Assembly: GCF_901709675.1 (NCBI RefSeq)
Contig: NC_051105.1
Location: 558,001 to 622,000, forward strand
Direction of reading: 5' to 3'
DNA: 64,000 bases
DNA from: Syngnathus acus
Taxonomy: Eukaryota > Chordata > Actinopteri > Syngnathiformes > Syngnathidae
Position numbers and translations under genes: made by a program. The notes beneath the pieces were generated by a model, which did not search any database, was not told where the DNA came from, and worked only from the letters and a program-made list of their open reading frames with translations. Positions within the stretch are counted from its first letter, which is position 1. Every line of letters starts with the position of its first letter. Positions 23,301 through 34,400 of this stretch are shown in pieces.

Positions 23301-26300
23301 TTGCCCAGGTGGGGGACCCCCGTGGGCTGGATCCCGGAGAACACCCGCTGCGCTGCCGCCTGCCCGGCAAAACAAGCTAACGTTTAGCATGAGCATTACG
23401 GCTAGCTATCAAACACTTGCCGGGGCCTAACTAGCAAAAAGAAAAAACATCTTTTGAACTGAAATGTCAAGCCCGACGAGCGGCTTTCTTTTCATCGGAT
23501 TTCCTCGGGCCTTGTTTCTGACGAGCGGTGCCGAGATCGGCCGGCGAGCGCGGAACGAGCGCCTGTCGCGGTTTGCAAAAATGCAGCGGAAGCGCTTAGC
23601 TCATTAGCTGCCGCCGCGTGATTGCGCCGAGCCTCTTTGGAGGTCGACCCGGGGCGCGAGCGGGACCCCGAGTCTGGCTCATGTGTGTTCTCACTTCCAG
23701 CTGACATGTTAACCCCCCCGAGGGAAGCCATTAGTCACGCAGACATTCTAATGGCGTCATTTGAGCCAATCAAGTGGCGAGCAGAGTCAACAGCAGCGGC
23801 TACAAAGCGCCCGTCACCTGGCCAGACACCGCTGAGGAAGGAAGGAAGGCCTGCCCACTCGCTTTGTGGGAGGGAGGGAGGGAGGGAGGGAGAGTGGGGG
23901 AAGAGGTAAATCAGCCCCCGCCCGATGACAGGCCGGACAGCCACGGGTGTACGGCAATTAATTTTTATGACGGATGCCGCAACACAAGCGCAATGGTTGT
24001 AAAAGGTGATACGCTTTGAAATCACAGCGGCCGCTGCGCCGCGACATGATTTGTTGCGCAATATTTCACGCCTCTAATAAAATTATTGGAGAATAAAGGG
24101 GGGGCCCTTACTTTGGAGGTTTAAAAAGGACACTGTGACAAGCACAGGCCATTTTGGCCCACAAGGTCAGGCAAAAAGTTGTCAAAATCAAATGGAGTCC
24201 ATTCTTTTTTCTTTTTTGCACCATCCACATTGCCTGGGAGGTTCGGCCCGCTCGCCCAACCCGCTCGGGCGGGTCGCTTGTGGCGGCTTCCATTTGCTCT
24301 TGCGAGCTCCCAGCTTGTCCACGTGGAGTTCAACTCGGACGAGTTCCCGTGCGAGCCCTCGCTTGCAGTTGAAATGTTCCGACGCCTCCGCTCCACGCTT
24401 GCTCACTCGCTCGCTCGCTCGCTCTCTGGCGTCTTGTATTTATTAAGCATTCTTGCGCGAGGATGTCATTTTGTTGTGGCTGATTAATGCAACATTTTCT
24501 CGCCGGCACCGCGCCGTGCGGTCGCTTGTTCATTGGAGAAGAAGAAGCCAGAGAAATGTTGGAAAAGGCCTCTCCTCAGGAACCGGAGAGGGGGAGAAAA
24601 AAGGCTCGCTCGCCGGCCATGGCGTCCCGTTCGCTCTTTGCCCCTCCGCGTGACGTGACGGCTGTTTTTCCGTCAGGCTGAGCGTGAGGCAGCTGGGGTT
24701 TTTTTGGTCCAAGTTTCAGATGGAGGCATTTGCGGGGGCCCCCCCAGCGCACGGTACAAGCGAAGACCTATTCTGGGAAAAAGTGTGAAAACACAGCGCA
24801 AACGTAAGCTTGCCGTGGCCCGCCGCCTTCACACACACACACACACACACACACAAAGCGTGTAATGTCTTCAGCACATGGCGGCCGCAAAAGAGCAAAG
24901 CTTTCGGCGCCTTGGCGACCGCTGCTGTCGACGTTGGAATATCAAGAGCGGAGCGGGGGGCGTCGTGGATCGGCTTCGACGTGCCGACAGTCGTTGGGTT
25001 TTTTCTTTCAATTTTTGAGATTTCATTTGCCAAAGAGGGAGAGCATTTCCTCAGCGGCAGTTGGCTGCGGAGACAATGACATCACTTTCAACCAAAATGG
25101 CCGACTTGCTGTCGGTGTCCAGGGCTGATTGATTTTTTTGTTTTTCCTTGAGCAAAGGTGACATTGGCCACTTAGCACTAAAAAGGCTGACTTCCGATGT
25201 TGCACGCATCTGCGGCCAATTTTGGTATGGGGGGGGGGGGGGTTGTTTGTGATCTTGCAAAAGCAAAACAAAAAGCATCCAACCTTTCAGTTCTTATCAG
25301 CATTTGACCACGGACACGTGCGCCCCCTAGCGGCCGTGAGCGCTATACAGTAGCAATGCGACCAAAAAAATCTTTTTTGTACAGTAGCGCACTCTTCGGC
25401 ATACAGTGCCAATTTCAGCTCCACGTCGGAGTCCAAACGCGGGCTTCCGATAAGCGCGCGCGCGCGCTCGTTGTGAACGGGCCGCGCCTTTTTCCAACTC
25501 GGGATGACGGTTTTGGCCAGGCTAGGTCAGCGGTGGAGAGCATTTTCTCTCTCCGGCCGAGGCTTGGCTATTGTCGCCGACGATGCGCCAGCAGAGCCGT
25601 CAAGGTTATTCATCACGGCCGGCCCGACAGAGCGTATCTGTTGGGCCGTGGATGCGCTCTGGGCATCCTTTCAGGGCTTCCACGCGGCTTCCGCGGCAGC
25701 CAAGCCATTTCACAGCGTGCCAATTTCAACAAGCGCACGGGACAGCCGCCCGCCGCCGGCCGGCCGGCTCGACCACTGGCTCGGCCGGCCCCCCGCCGCC
25801 GCCCGTCAAATCTTTGCGGGGGGACTCGGGCGTCATGTCTTTGCCAGCGCCGCATCCCAGCAGATGGAAGGGCGGAAGGCTTTCCCCCCACCGCCTGGGC
25901 TCTCCCGCAGCGCATCCCCACACAGAGGGCCCAGTGTTCCTTTTCCGTCCCGTGTTCACGGCGACGTTAATTCACCTTGACGTGCCTCCTCCCCCACCCC
26001 ATCCCACTTGGTCAAGCGAACTCTACGACGTCGCCAGTGTTTTTGTTCGAGGTGAGAACACACCGCAGGTCCAAAACCCGGTACCGAGCGAAAAAGAAAA
26101 CCGGACTGTTCTTCCCAAAAACTCTCCGTTTCAAGCCCTCATTTTGACGGTTCTTCCGAAAAAGCCTTTGGTGGATTTGCACCTGCGGAATGTTGGCGTC
26201 GGCCGTGCGGTCGGTCGGTCGGTTGGGGGGAAGCCAAGCTGAACAAGTCGAGAATCTCCACGGCGGGGCAGAGAAGAATGCAGCGAATGAGACCAAGGCA

Positions 26301-28329
26301 ATAAACGCTGACGTGGCAGATCCCACCAACGGTGCCCATCCTCATTCATGCCCTGATATTTGGTGGCCAGCGGCCGGCGGGTCACCGGCGAAGCCCAAAG
26401 CTGGTTTGTTTTTCCTTCACCGAGGAAGGGAGGGAGGGAGGGAGGGAGGGAGGAGCGCATTTGATTAAGTCTGCGTGTGAAGGCGGGACAGGTGAGATTG
26501 ATGAGGTTCCTCCGAGCGTCACGCTGTGCGGCGGCGGCGGCCGAGCAGGAAGAGAAACGCCGCAGTGTGGCACCGGCGGGTGGGCGGCACGGACGGCCTG
26601 ATTAATGGCGAGCGCAGCCCCTTCAAAAACAGCAGCGCTCCAAAAATAACCTGCACGGGCCGGCCGGCCGGCCGGCCGGCGGGGGCTTCACAAGGCTCCA
26701 GACTTCAAGACGGCCCGGAGGGAGGCCGGGGCAAGAAGGGAGGGGAAGGCTCAGGAAACAGTCATCGGCCTCATCAGGAACTCCAGCTTTAACGAGCGTT
26801 TCCACTTGACGCAAAAGTGACAAAGGTTGACGAGGGCAACCCTAGCAAGTATGGGATCTTGCCGGCCAGTGACAGACGCAATTAGGGGGGAGAAGTTAGC
26901 GGGCCAGTCGGCCGGGTCAGCCGGGCCCGTAAACCGCAGCGACCTTCTCATCCCAAGCGGAAAGGTCCAATCAAAAAAAAAAAAGAAAGAAAAAAGCACA
27001 AGTCACATTTGCAACTCAACAAAAGGAAGCCGTTTGGGCAATTGCTTGTTATCCTGTTCCCGGGCGGTAGACGGACTCTTGCATTTTGGTGGCGATCGTT
27101 GGGCGCGTGAAAACCTTTGCCTGGCGCCAACATTTGCAGGTGGGGCCGACCGATGGATGAGCTGCCAATTTGGTGGAGCTGTTGCTTTTCCTTCCCCGAA
27201 AGGGGGCCGAGGTGTGATTGGCGTCAAACCTTCGCTTCCCCTTCACGCCCTGGAAAAAAGTTTCCCTTTGCTCATTCTGCCTTTTTAATGTGGTTGCAAG
27301 ATGAAGTGTGGCCTCTCCGTCACGTGTTCTACATTCTCACACACGTGTGAGCAACATTTTCACGTGAGCGAGCGCCGCTTCAATTCTCTTCACACTTGCG
27401 CTAAGACTGTTTAAGGTGGAAGGCGAGGCGGTGTCAAGTGGAATCAAAAGTTGGACGCGAGTGGGTCAAGTGGAAATGGAGGTGGAGTAAAGGTGGTCAT
27501 GGAGAGGAGGAAAAGCGCTACCTTGGAAGATTGTTTTTGTCTTTGCGTAGGAGCTGCTGCACCGGTTGTGTTCAAAGGTCAAGGTCCCGCAATGCAATGT
27601 TTGTTTGTTTGTTTGTTTTTCAACTGTGGCTAAGAAAGTGGAAAGGAAGTTGGCAACGCGGAGGTACGGCGCAATTGTTTTGTCAACAAGCCACCTTTGG
27701 TTTGCCGCAATGCAAGCATAAGGACATGACATCTATGGTCCTGACCCCAAATAAATACATTTAAAACAGGGAAAGGCGGCAACTACATCGTTTTATTGTT
27801 GTGCTTGCCTAACAGATATTTGTAAACTAGAGTTACAAGAAAATGAACGGCAAAATAATATCGGTGACTAAATGATTGATGAATCAATTGTTATCAGGAC
27901 GCTCATCGACGACTCCGAACGAGTCCGTGCTATTTTAGAGCGAACGCTCGAGCGTTGAACTCAAGCTTTAACAACCGGACCAAATTGTCCGCACAGTTCG
28001 AACACAAACACAAAGGCTGACTGTCAACAGGCTCACAAATACGAGCGTCTGATGTTGACATTTCCACCACTGCTGGAGTGAGGGAGTGAGTGAGTGAGGC
28101 GAGGCAGATGAGGAGCGCAAAGAGGAGAGTCAGGCTCCGAGGAAAGAGCACGACGCACAAGACACACAAGACACACAAGACACACAAGACAACTAGCACC
28201 GATCTCCGTCTTTACCTTGTTTTCCGACGCGCCGCCATCGCAGAGAGACTTTCGGTGCACTCGCTGAAAGCTCCTGGAGAACCTGAGCAACACATGTCGC
28301 ACAAGCTTGGACCGCACCGGCAGCGCCAT
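20385..28329 (-). CDS. wars2: mitochondrial tryptophan-tRNA ligase
   Basis: Class I aminoacyl-tRNA synthetase that joins tryptophan to mitochondrial tRNA-Trp in the matrix. Six exons (28329-28216, 23359-23105, 22453-22373, 21962-21880, 21709-21588, 20833-20385) join in phase to 367 residues; human WARS2 is 360. Exon 1 encodes a short arginine-rich, acid-free start ([20 protein letters not shown]) typical of a mitochondrial targeting peptide. The ATP-binding signature appears as [17 protein letters not shown] (HLGN at 55-58), and the KMSKS loop is intact in [10 protein letters not shown] (233-237). The segments [13 protein letters not shown] and [11 protein letters not shown] match the family closely. 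The gene ends in LVGFS. Intron 1 is 4856 bp while the other introns are far shorter. Adjacency to tbx15 is as in human. Identity is secure. Confidence 0.97.
21058..21081. repeat. 24-nt G run in wars2 intron 5
   Basis: An uninterrupted run of 24 guanines on the plus strand, hence a C run in the wars2 transcript. Runs this long form G-quadruplexes and are unstable in cloning and sequencing, so the true length is uncertain. Confidence 0.85.
24829..24856. repeat. (CA)n repeat
   Basis: About 14 CA units inside wars2 intron 1. Confidence 0.85.
28155..28190. repeat. 9-bp tandem repeat (CACACAAGA)
   Basis: Four copies of a 9-bp unit, 26 nt inside the wars2 intron 1 donor. The unit is a multiple of three, so it creates a repetitive false peptide. 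Confidence 0.85.
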
Positions 28330-28333
28330 CTTG
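28322..28333 (-). promoter_or_regulatory. TISU/YY1-like element over the wars2 start codon
   Basis: The start context is CAAGATGGCGCT, agreeing with the TISU consensus (SAASATGGCGGC) at 10 of 12 positions and also with a YY1 site. TISU elements drive both transcription and scanning-free initiation on mRNAs with very short 5' UTRs and are common in mitochondrial-protein genes. This supports 28329 as the start codon. Confidence 0.55.
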
Positions 28334-28346
28334 GAGCAGGGGATGG

Positions 28347-28354
28347 TGACGTCA
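28347..28354. promoter_or_regulatory. consensus CRE/ATF site at the wars2 promoter
   Basis: A perfect palindromic TGACGTCA lies 17 bp above the wars2 start codon. Full CREs cluster at transcription starts of CpG-type housekeeping promoters, so it probably marks the wars2 promoter core. Binding is inferred. Confidence 0.55.
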
Positions 28355-28753
28355 CAGCCAGTCAGCTCGTACGGCAGCCTCGCGAGGTCAAAAGCACTCG
28401 GAGAAAGGGGACCTGAGCAGACGCGGCTCGAGTTTCCTCATGAGTCACGTTTGATCGCTCTTTTGTTCCGTGTTTGACGGTTCGAAACGCGTTGCATCAT
28501 TGCAGCAGTTGTCACTCAAGCTTGTTTAGCGTGTTTAAGATCAAGAGGTGTTTTTAGGGAGCAACAAGTCCGCTGAAGTGGAACTAAAGGCGCTAACAAA
28601 TTCGAGTTGAAAAAGAGAGTGCCGTTGTGGTGTAAATAAGAGCCACTTTGAAGGTGCTGATGTGTGTTTAAGGTGGACATTCTTCAGGTTGCTCAGGTGC
28701 GCCTTGTTGTTGTGTCTGGGCCCCGACTGGCTGGCCTTGGTTTTCCCATGACC

Positions 28754-28800
28754 GCTGAGCTGCGCTGAGCTGAGCTGCGCTGCGCTGCGCTGAGCTGAGC
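28754..28800. repeat. GCTGA/GCTGC pentanucleotide repeat
   Basis: Nine or more consecutive pentamers, related to the GCTCA/GCTCT array at 15297-15350. Confidence 0.8.
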
Positions 28801-28891
28801 TCTTTTCCATGCGTGGCTGTCACCTATTATTAGGATGACACACATCGCCTATACATTAACGATCAGTCGGCACACGGGGGTCGGGTTACGC

Positions 28892-28919
28892 GACGGACGG
28901 ACGGACGGACGGACGGACG
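28892..28919. repeat. (GGAC)n repeat
   Basis: About seven GGAC units in the spacer upstream of wars2. Confidence 0.85.
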
Positions 28920-30113
28920 CCCGCCGCTCGCCACTACCTGAGAGCTTTCATGTGGGCAACATCTGCCGCATCTGGTTGCGTTTGCCACGCTAAACGTGAG
29001 CGCGTCATTCCATATTCATTAGCGTTTCCCGAGGCAACGCAAAGCAACGACTGCCGCTGCCGTCTCCCACGCTGCTCCGCGTGCGCGTCTGTGCGCGTGC
29101 GCGCGTGTGGCTCCAGCTCCTGTTTCCTGGCCACCCACCAGACGCGCGCGCGCGCGCACACACACACACCACGGTGGACCCAGTTGGAAATTCCTCGACT
29201 TGACTCAAGGCAAAGTTCTTTGCAACGAGGGAGACAAAAAATGCAGAATAATAATAAAACAGAAAGAGCTCGGGTTACTTGCAAGGCAGCCATGGAATTG
29301 TTCAAACGGGAATGCCACTCTAATAAAATGTGTGCGCCAGATCTGAATAGATTGCATTCACTGTCGTTGTGCCTACGAAGCTATTGTACAAATGCAGACG
29401 ACCATTACCATCAATACACAACTCGACAAGAACAACACCTTCACAATTTTCAAGCAAGAGTCAAAAATAATTGGAATTTGCATATTATTGCATAATATGT
29501 TGCATATTTCTAAATACTTTGTACGATCTGAATACAAAAAATGCAAATATACACTATATTATGTGTACGTAAAGTGAAAATAAAAAAAATGCAAAAACGT
29601 ATGTTGTCATCAGCTTTTCAAAGCATGACTGAAAAGGAGCATTTATGCGTCAAGAAAGATTGCCGTCAAAGCCTTCGATGTGTCCCAAAGTAGTTTGACC
29701 CGCCCGAGAAAGGTGACGAGCGATCGGCGACGAGTGAACGCGTCAAAACACTTTGAGCAATAACAGAGCACAACAACAGCGCATTTGTCTTCCCGCTCCA
29801 CATCGGACACCTCATTAGGAACAAACAACAACCGACCGACCGACCGACCGACGCCATGCCAAACGCCTTTACGCGACAAACGCAAAAACAAGTTGAGAGG
29901 TGAACTGGAATGCGCATTGGGAATGAAGGTCGCTCTGTGCGCTCGGGGTGAAAAAAAGGTGCCAATGAAGTGTCGAAGGTGGAGTTGGAATTCGGGCTGC
30001 GTACGTGCATGGGGGGGAAAGAGCGAGCTGAGGGCTGTTGCTCTTTCATGCGTGTTTATTATGCCGGTTGTAGTTTTTCGGGGTGCCGTCCACCTGTCAT
30101 AATAACGCCAGGG

Positions 30114-30159
30114 GGAAGGAAGGAAGGAAGGAAAGAAAGAAAGAAGGAAGGAAGGAAGG
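30114..30159. repeat. GGAA/GAAA repeat
   Basis: An all-purine tetranucleotide tract of 46 bp in the spacer between wars2 and wdr3. Confidence 0.85.
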
Positions 30160-31396
30160 TGATGAGTGACGCCCCAAATGTGCCACTGTGCGCGTACGGA
30201 CGGTGACGCTGAAAGACGGCAACTCCTCGGGCCGACGGAACGGACGCACGCCACCCAGGCGGACGGAATGACGGACAAGCCGCTAAGGATTGACAGACAG
30301 CCTGAGGGAGGGACAAACGTGAGAAACGGTGACCACCCCAAAAGATCCACGTGTGACACTTCACATTCAGATCCCAAAAAACCCGAATCAAAATGCATGC
30401 GTATGCGAGTTCCCTTGGGGAGGCCCGTTTCAGCACCTTGTCTCGTTGCCTGTCGGGGCGTCGACAGCAGCCCAAGAGTGCAAACTTGCTCGTGCGTTTG
30501 TGGGCTAGGGGGGAGTGCATGTGTTGACCTCCTTTCAGGCCAGGGGGGGTTGTGTGTGCGCGTGAATGGTTTCCCCCACCCTGATCTGGGTCAAGTGTGG
30601 TTATTAAAACATGTTTCCCTCTTCCGCTCACATGAGAGGAGGTGCGAGTCCCAAACCCCCCATCAAGAGCTCACCGCGTGTCGTGAACTGACCACTTCTT
30701 TAACAAGCCGTCACTTCACTCTGGAGGGAGGGAGGGTAGGGGAAGAAAAAAAAAACTTGCCATCGGATCTCCTCAAAAGGGAATCCATGCAAACTTGGAT
30801 AGGAAACCAGTTGGGTTTCCAAGTTGGGTTTGAACAATTGAGGCGTTGGTGGACATACAGAAAATGTCCTCAAAGTTTGCTACCTTGAAATTTGAACTTC
30901 ACTTTTATTGTTCACGATTGGAAATAATGTCCCGTTCTGGAGCTGTTTTGGTGTGGAAATCAGGAGAATGAATCATTATCCATGGTGACAATCATTGGAA
31001 TGATGATGCGCTCAAGTCATGAGCATGGGGACAACAAATGTTGCGGACAAGTCCATTTCTAGCCGCAAACTCCATGGCTGGAAACAGCCCCCGCCGTCAA
31101 TCAAAGCTCTTCAGCGCATGACGGACGGTCGAGACAAGGAAAAACACGCCGATCGACAGGTGAAAATGATCTGCTTGGGCTCTAGCTCATTGGACTTTGA
31201 GTTCCAAATTCAAGGGGCGCAATTCCGCTTTCTCGCCTATAGGTGACATTGTTTGTTTTCGAGCTGGCGCAAAACGAGCACCCGCTGACGGCTCGTACCT
31301 TGAGGAACGACAAGGTCGGCCGCTCCTATGTCGAGGCGCCTTTGGAAGGAGTCCTTTGAAAAGATGCACTGGTCTTAAGTGGGAACAAAAATACGT

Positions 31397-31402
31397 TTTA
31401 TT
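31397..31402 (-). other. poly(A) signal of wdr3
   Basis: AATAAA on the minus strand, 55 nt past the wdr3 stop codon, implying a very short 3' UTR. Confidence 0.7.
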
Positions 31403-31456
31403 GTTAGGATTGGAGAGATGGGTAGAAAAAAGCAAAAGTCTGGTTTGCCATTAGCG

Positions 31457-34400
31457 TCAAGCGAGAGTGAGGATGGCCCTCTCGCGTTTCCTCCGCCGTT
31501 TCTTCTTGTCGGCCAGGCGTCCCGTGGCGTCGGCGAACAACATCACCTCCTCTTTGCTCTCCAACTCGCGCTGGAGGAACTGCAGGGCGGCGCTGTTGAA
31601 GCCCATCAGGTCCTGGATGCGGGGGGGGGACAAACAAAAAAAAGACACCACCGTGATGACAAAGAGGAGGGGCGAGGAGGAGGCGGAGCTTCGAACGGCG
31701 GACGTACGCGGATGTCTTGCACTTTGGAGAGCGTGTTGGTGCGCAGGTCATCGATGACGGCGAGAAGCTTCTGGCTGTCGACGATCCGACCGAAATGAAT
31801 CCTGGGGTGGGAAGAAAAAGCGGCCTTTCAAAAACGGGCCCGTCCGTCCGTCCGTCTGTCCGTCCGTCACTGGTCAAGGGAAGCGAGTGACTCACTTGAG
31901 CAGGAAGAAGAGGCAGCGACACACCAGCTCCACCTCCAGGCCTTCCCGGATGAAGCCGTCAAAGAGCTCCAACAGCTCCGGAACGTACGGGAACGGCAAC
32001 ACCAGCAGAGACACTTCCAGCTCGCTGACACGGCACAAAACACCAGTCCAAGAAAGAGAACATTTACTCCTGTGAAAGAAAGTTGCTTCTCACCTGGATC
32101 GGACTTTCTTGATGACGTCCAGAACGTAGCGGGACGGCTGCAAGTGCGACACACGCACAAACGAGCGAGCAGCGTGTCAAAAACCTTCCGCTCAAATCCG
32201 GAATTCAACTCCAGAGAAATTCTACAAAGACTCTGCGCTGACAGAGGTTCACACTTACAGAAATGTTTCCAAAGGCTACCAGGATGGGATTTGCTTCGGG
32301 AAGCGCCAGCTGCAAGTAGTGGTGGGAGAGGGAGGGAGCGAGCATCAGCCAAACGTCCACATACTTGACGTCCAAACGCACGGCAAGCGGCTCACCTCCT
32401 TTCCGGCTCGCTGGCAAGCGTATTTATGTTCCTCCAGCTTCCTGTTCTCCCCGCGGAGGAGCTCCAGAGCCTCCATGATGCGTTCGGCCTGTTGGTCAAC
32501 ACGCACGCGCGTCAACGTGACGAGCCACGTCACGATTACCAACGGCTGAGCAAAGTCAACTCACAGCTTTGACCGTCTCCACCGTTTTCTTGGCGGCCGG
32601 CGCGGCTTGGCCCGGGGTCTCTCCGGGCACCTGCGAAAGGCAACACCAGAGTGACTGCGCTGCGCTGCGGCCCACTCGATGGATTCAAACTGTCCTGAAG
32701 CCTTGGAAAAAGCGAACAGGCGGTTGGCTAACCCAAGTAGAGATGGAACAAGGTGGCAACTCACCGCCGGAGTGTCACCTTTGGCCAGGCTCTCCTCAAA
32801 CTCCGCCTCCCGCTCCTGTCAAAGCCGAAAACACGCTCAGTGGTGAGAAAGCCAATAAGGAAGATTGATGAGAACGCTTACTCACCATCTCCCGTTCCTC
32901 TTCCAGAATGACAGGCTCTCTGGTCCTCTCCCACAGGCGCAGAGACTTGTCATGCGACGCTGACACCACGTGGTCGCCGTTGGGGCTGATGCTCAGGCAC
33001 CACACCTCGCGGTGGTGGCCCTTGCGTGGGGGAGAAGAGAAACGTCAGCGGCCGGGCCCGCTCCCATTTTGGGACAGGAGAGACTGACCTCCAAGGTCTG
33101 GATGTGCTCAAACTTGTCAGCGTCCCACTGTTTGATCTTCTTGTCCTTTCCCGCCGTGAAGAACAAATGCGTCTTGGGGACGAACTGCAGGAACATGACG
33201 CTGTGCGCGGAGCAATCCACGTGAGAAATTGCGAGGCGAGGCGAGCGTGCTGCCTGGCCACGCGGCCCACCTGTCGTCGTGCGCAAACATGGAGCGGTGA
33301 CAGTCGCCAAAGTCCAGACCCCAAATCTTCACGTTGCGATCTGCCGAGCCTGTGGCTATCAGCTTGCTATCCTGGGGGGGGGGGGGGGGGGGTTAGGGTT
33401 AGGAAGTAAAAATCATTTGATCCTGGCAGCGGGCGACTCACGTGTGTTATGTCCAGGCAGAGGACGGGCAGCTTGTGTCCGTACAGCGACAGGAAGAACT
33501 GCAGACGAGATGAGACGAGTCATTAGGTGCGGCGAGCCCCTCGCCTCGCCCGCCCGCCCGACCGGTTGCCCCACCTTCAGCGTGTCCGTGTAGAAGACTT
33601 TGACGGTGCAGTCCAGTAGGGAGACGGCCAGCAGGCGGTGATCGGGAGAGAACTTCACGCACAGGACGTCGTCGTCCAGCTGCAACGTGCGTCTGTGCTT
33701 CAACGTCAGCTTCCTGCAACGCGTTGGGTGCAAACGGCCATCGATGACAAGGAAAACATTCAAGAGGGAGAATGAAAGGGGGGGTGAAAAGAAGTCATCG
33801 AATGAGCAAAGAAAAACGGAAAGGTAAAAAATAAAGGACAAAGATAAAAGACAGAAGACAAATGAAAAAGGAGAACAAGAAAGGCAAGATGGAAAAAGCG
33901 CAAAAGAAAAAGCAATTAGAAAAGCAGAAGGGAAAAAATGGAAGAAAAAAGAAAATGGAAAACCAGGAGCCAAACGGGAATAAAGAAAAACGGGAGAACA
34001 AATGGAAAGAGAGGAAAAACAAAACAGAAAACATCCCAAAAGGGAAGGAAGAAGGAACACAATGACAATCAATGGAAACGAGGTGAGAAAAAGGACTGTA
34101 ATATGCACATCAGGCCACCAGAGGGCGCTCCTGCACTTTCATCAGCTTCTGCCAGTGGAGCCTTGAAAGCAGACTTACTTGTGTCCACTGGCCTCGTCCT
34201 TGACCAACTCAAAGTCCCACAACTTGACCTTCTTGTCGGCGCCTCCTGTCACCACGCCCCGCTGCGCACCATGCAGATTGTTACACATACGCACGCACAT
34301 AGTACATCCATCGGCACGGCGCGGCGTACCTGGTCGGGCGCCAGGCAGAGGGACCACAGGGCCCCGGCGTGGGCGTCCAGCGTCTCCAGGAGGCTCGCCG

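Larger units (their letters stand above)
23360..28215 (-). other. wars2 intron 1
   Basis: The largest intron in the window. It contains GGGA runs (23871-23895, 26427-26455), a CA repeat (24829-24856), GGCC runs (26660-26682) and 9-bp CACACAAGA repeats just inside the donor (28155-28190). No exon or RNA gene was recognised on either strand. Confidence 0.6.
28355..31396. other. spacer between wars2 promoter and wdr3 3' end
   Basis: No coding exon was recognised. It holds GCTGA/GCTGC pentamers (28754-28800), a GGAC array (28892-28919), a short alternating CG/CA tract (29143-29167), a GACC array (about 29831-29851), a GGAA/GAAA array (30114-30159) and an AT-rich stretch (29470-29600). The wars2 upstream region is the left end. 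Confidence 0.55.

Noticed and set aside
28155-28190. Evenly spaced short repeats resembling a CRISPR or satellite array
   Set aside because: The 9-bp units are tandem with no spacers, inside a vertebrate intron.
30166-30888. 240-codon plus-strand frame between wars2 and wdr3
   Set aside because: No domain, no homology recognised and no fitting splice context; contains repeat-derived segments.
33391-33403. Two TTAGGG-like units as an interstitial telomere remnant
   Set aside because: Only two imperfect copies next to a G run; easily explained by slippage.
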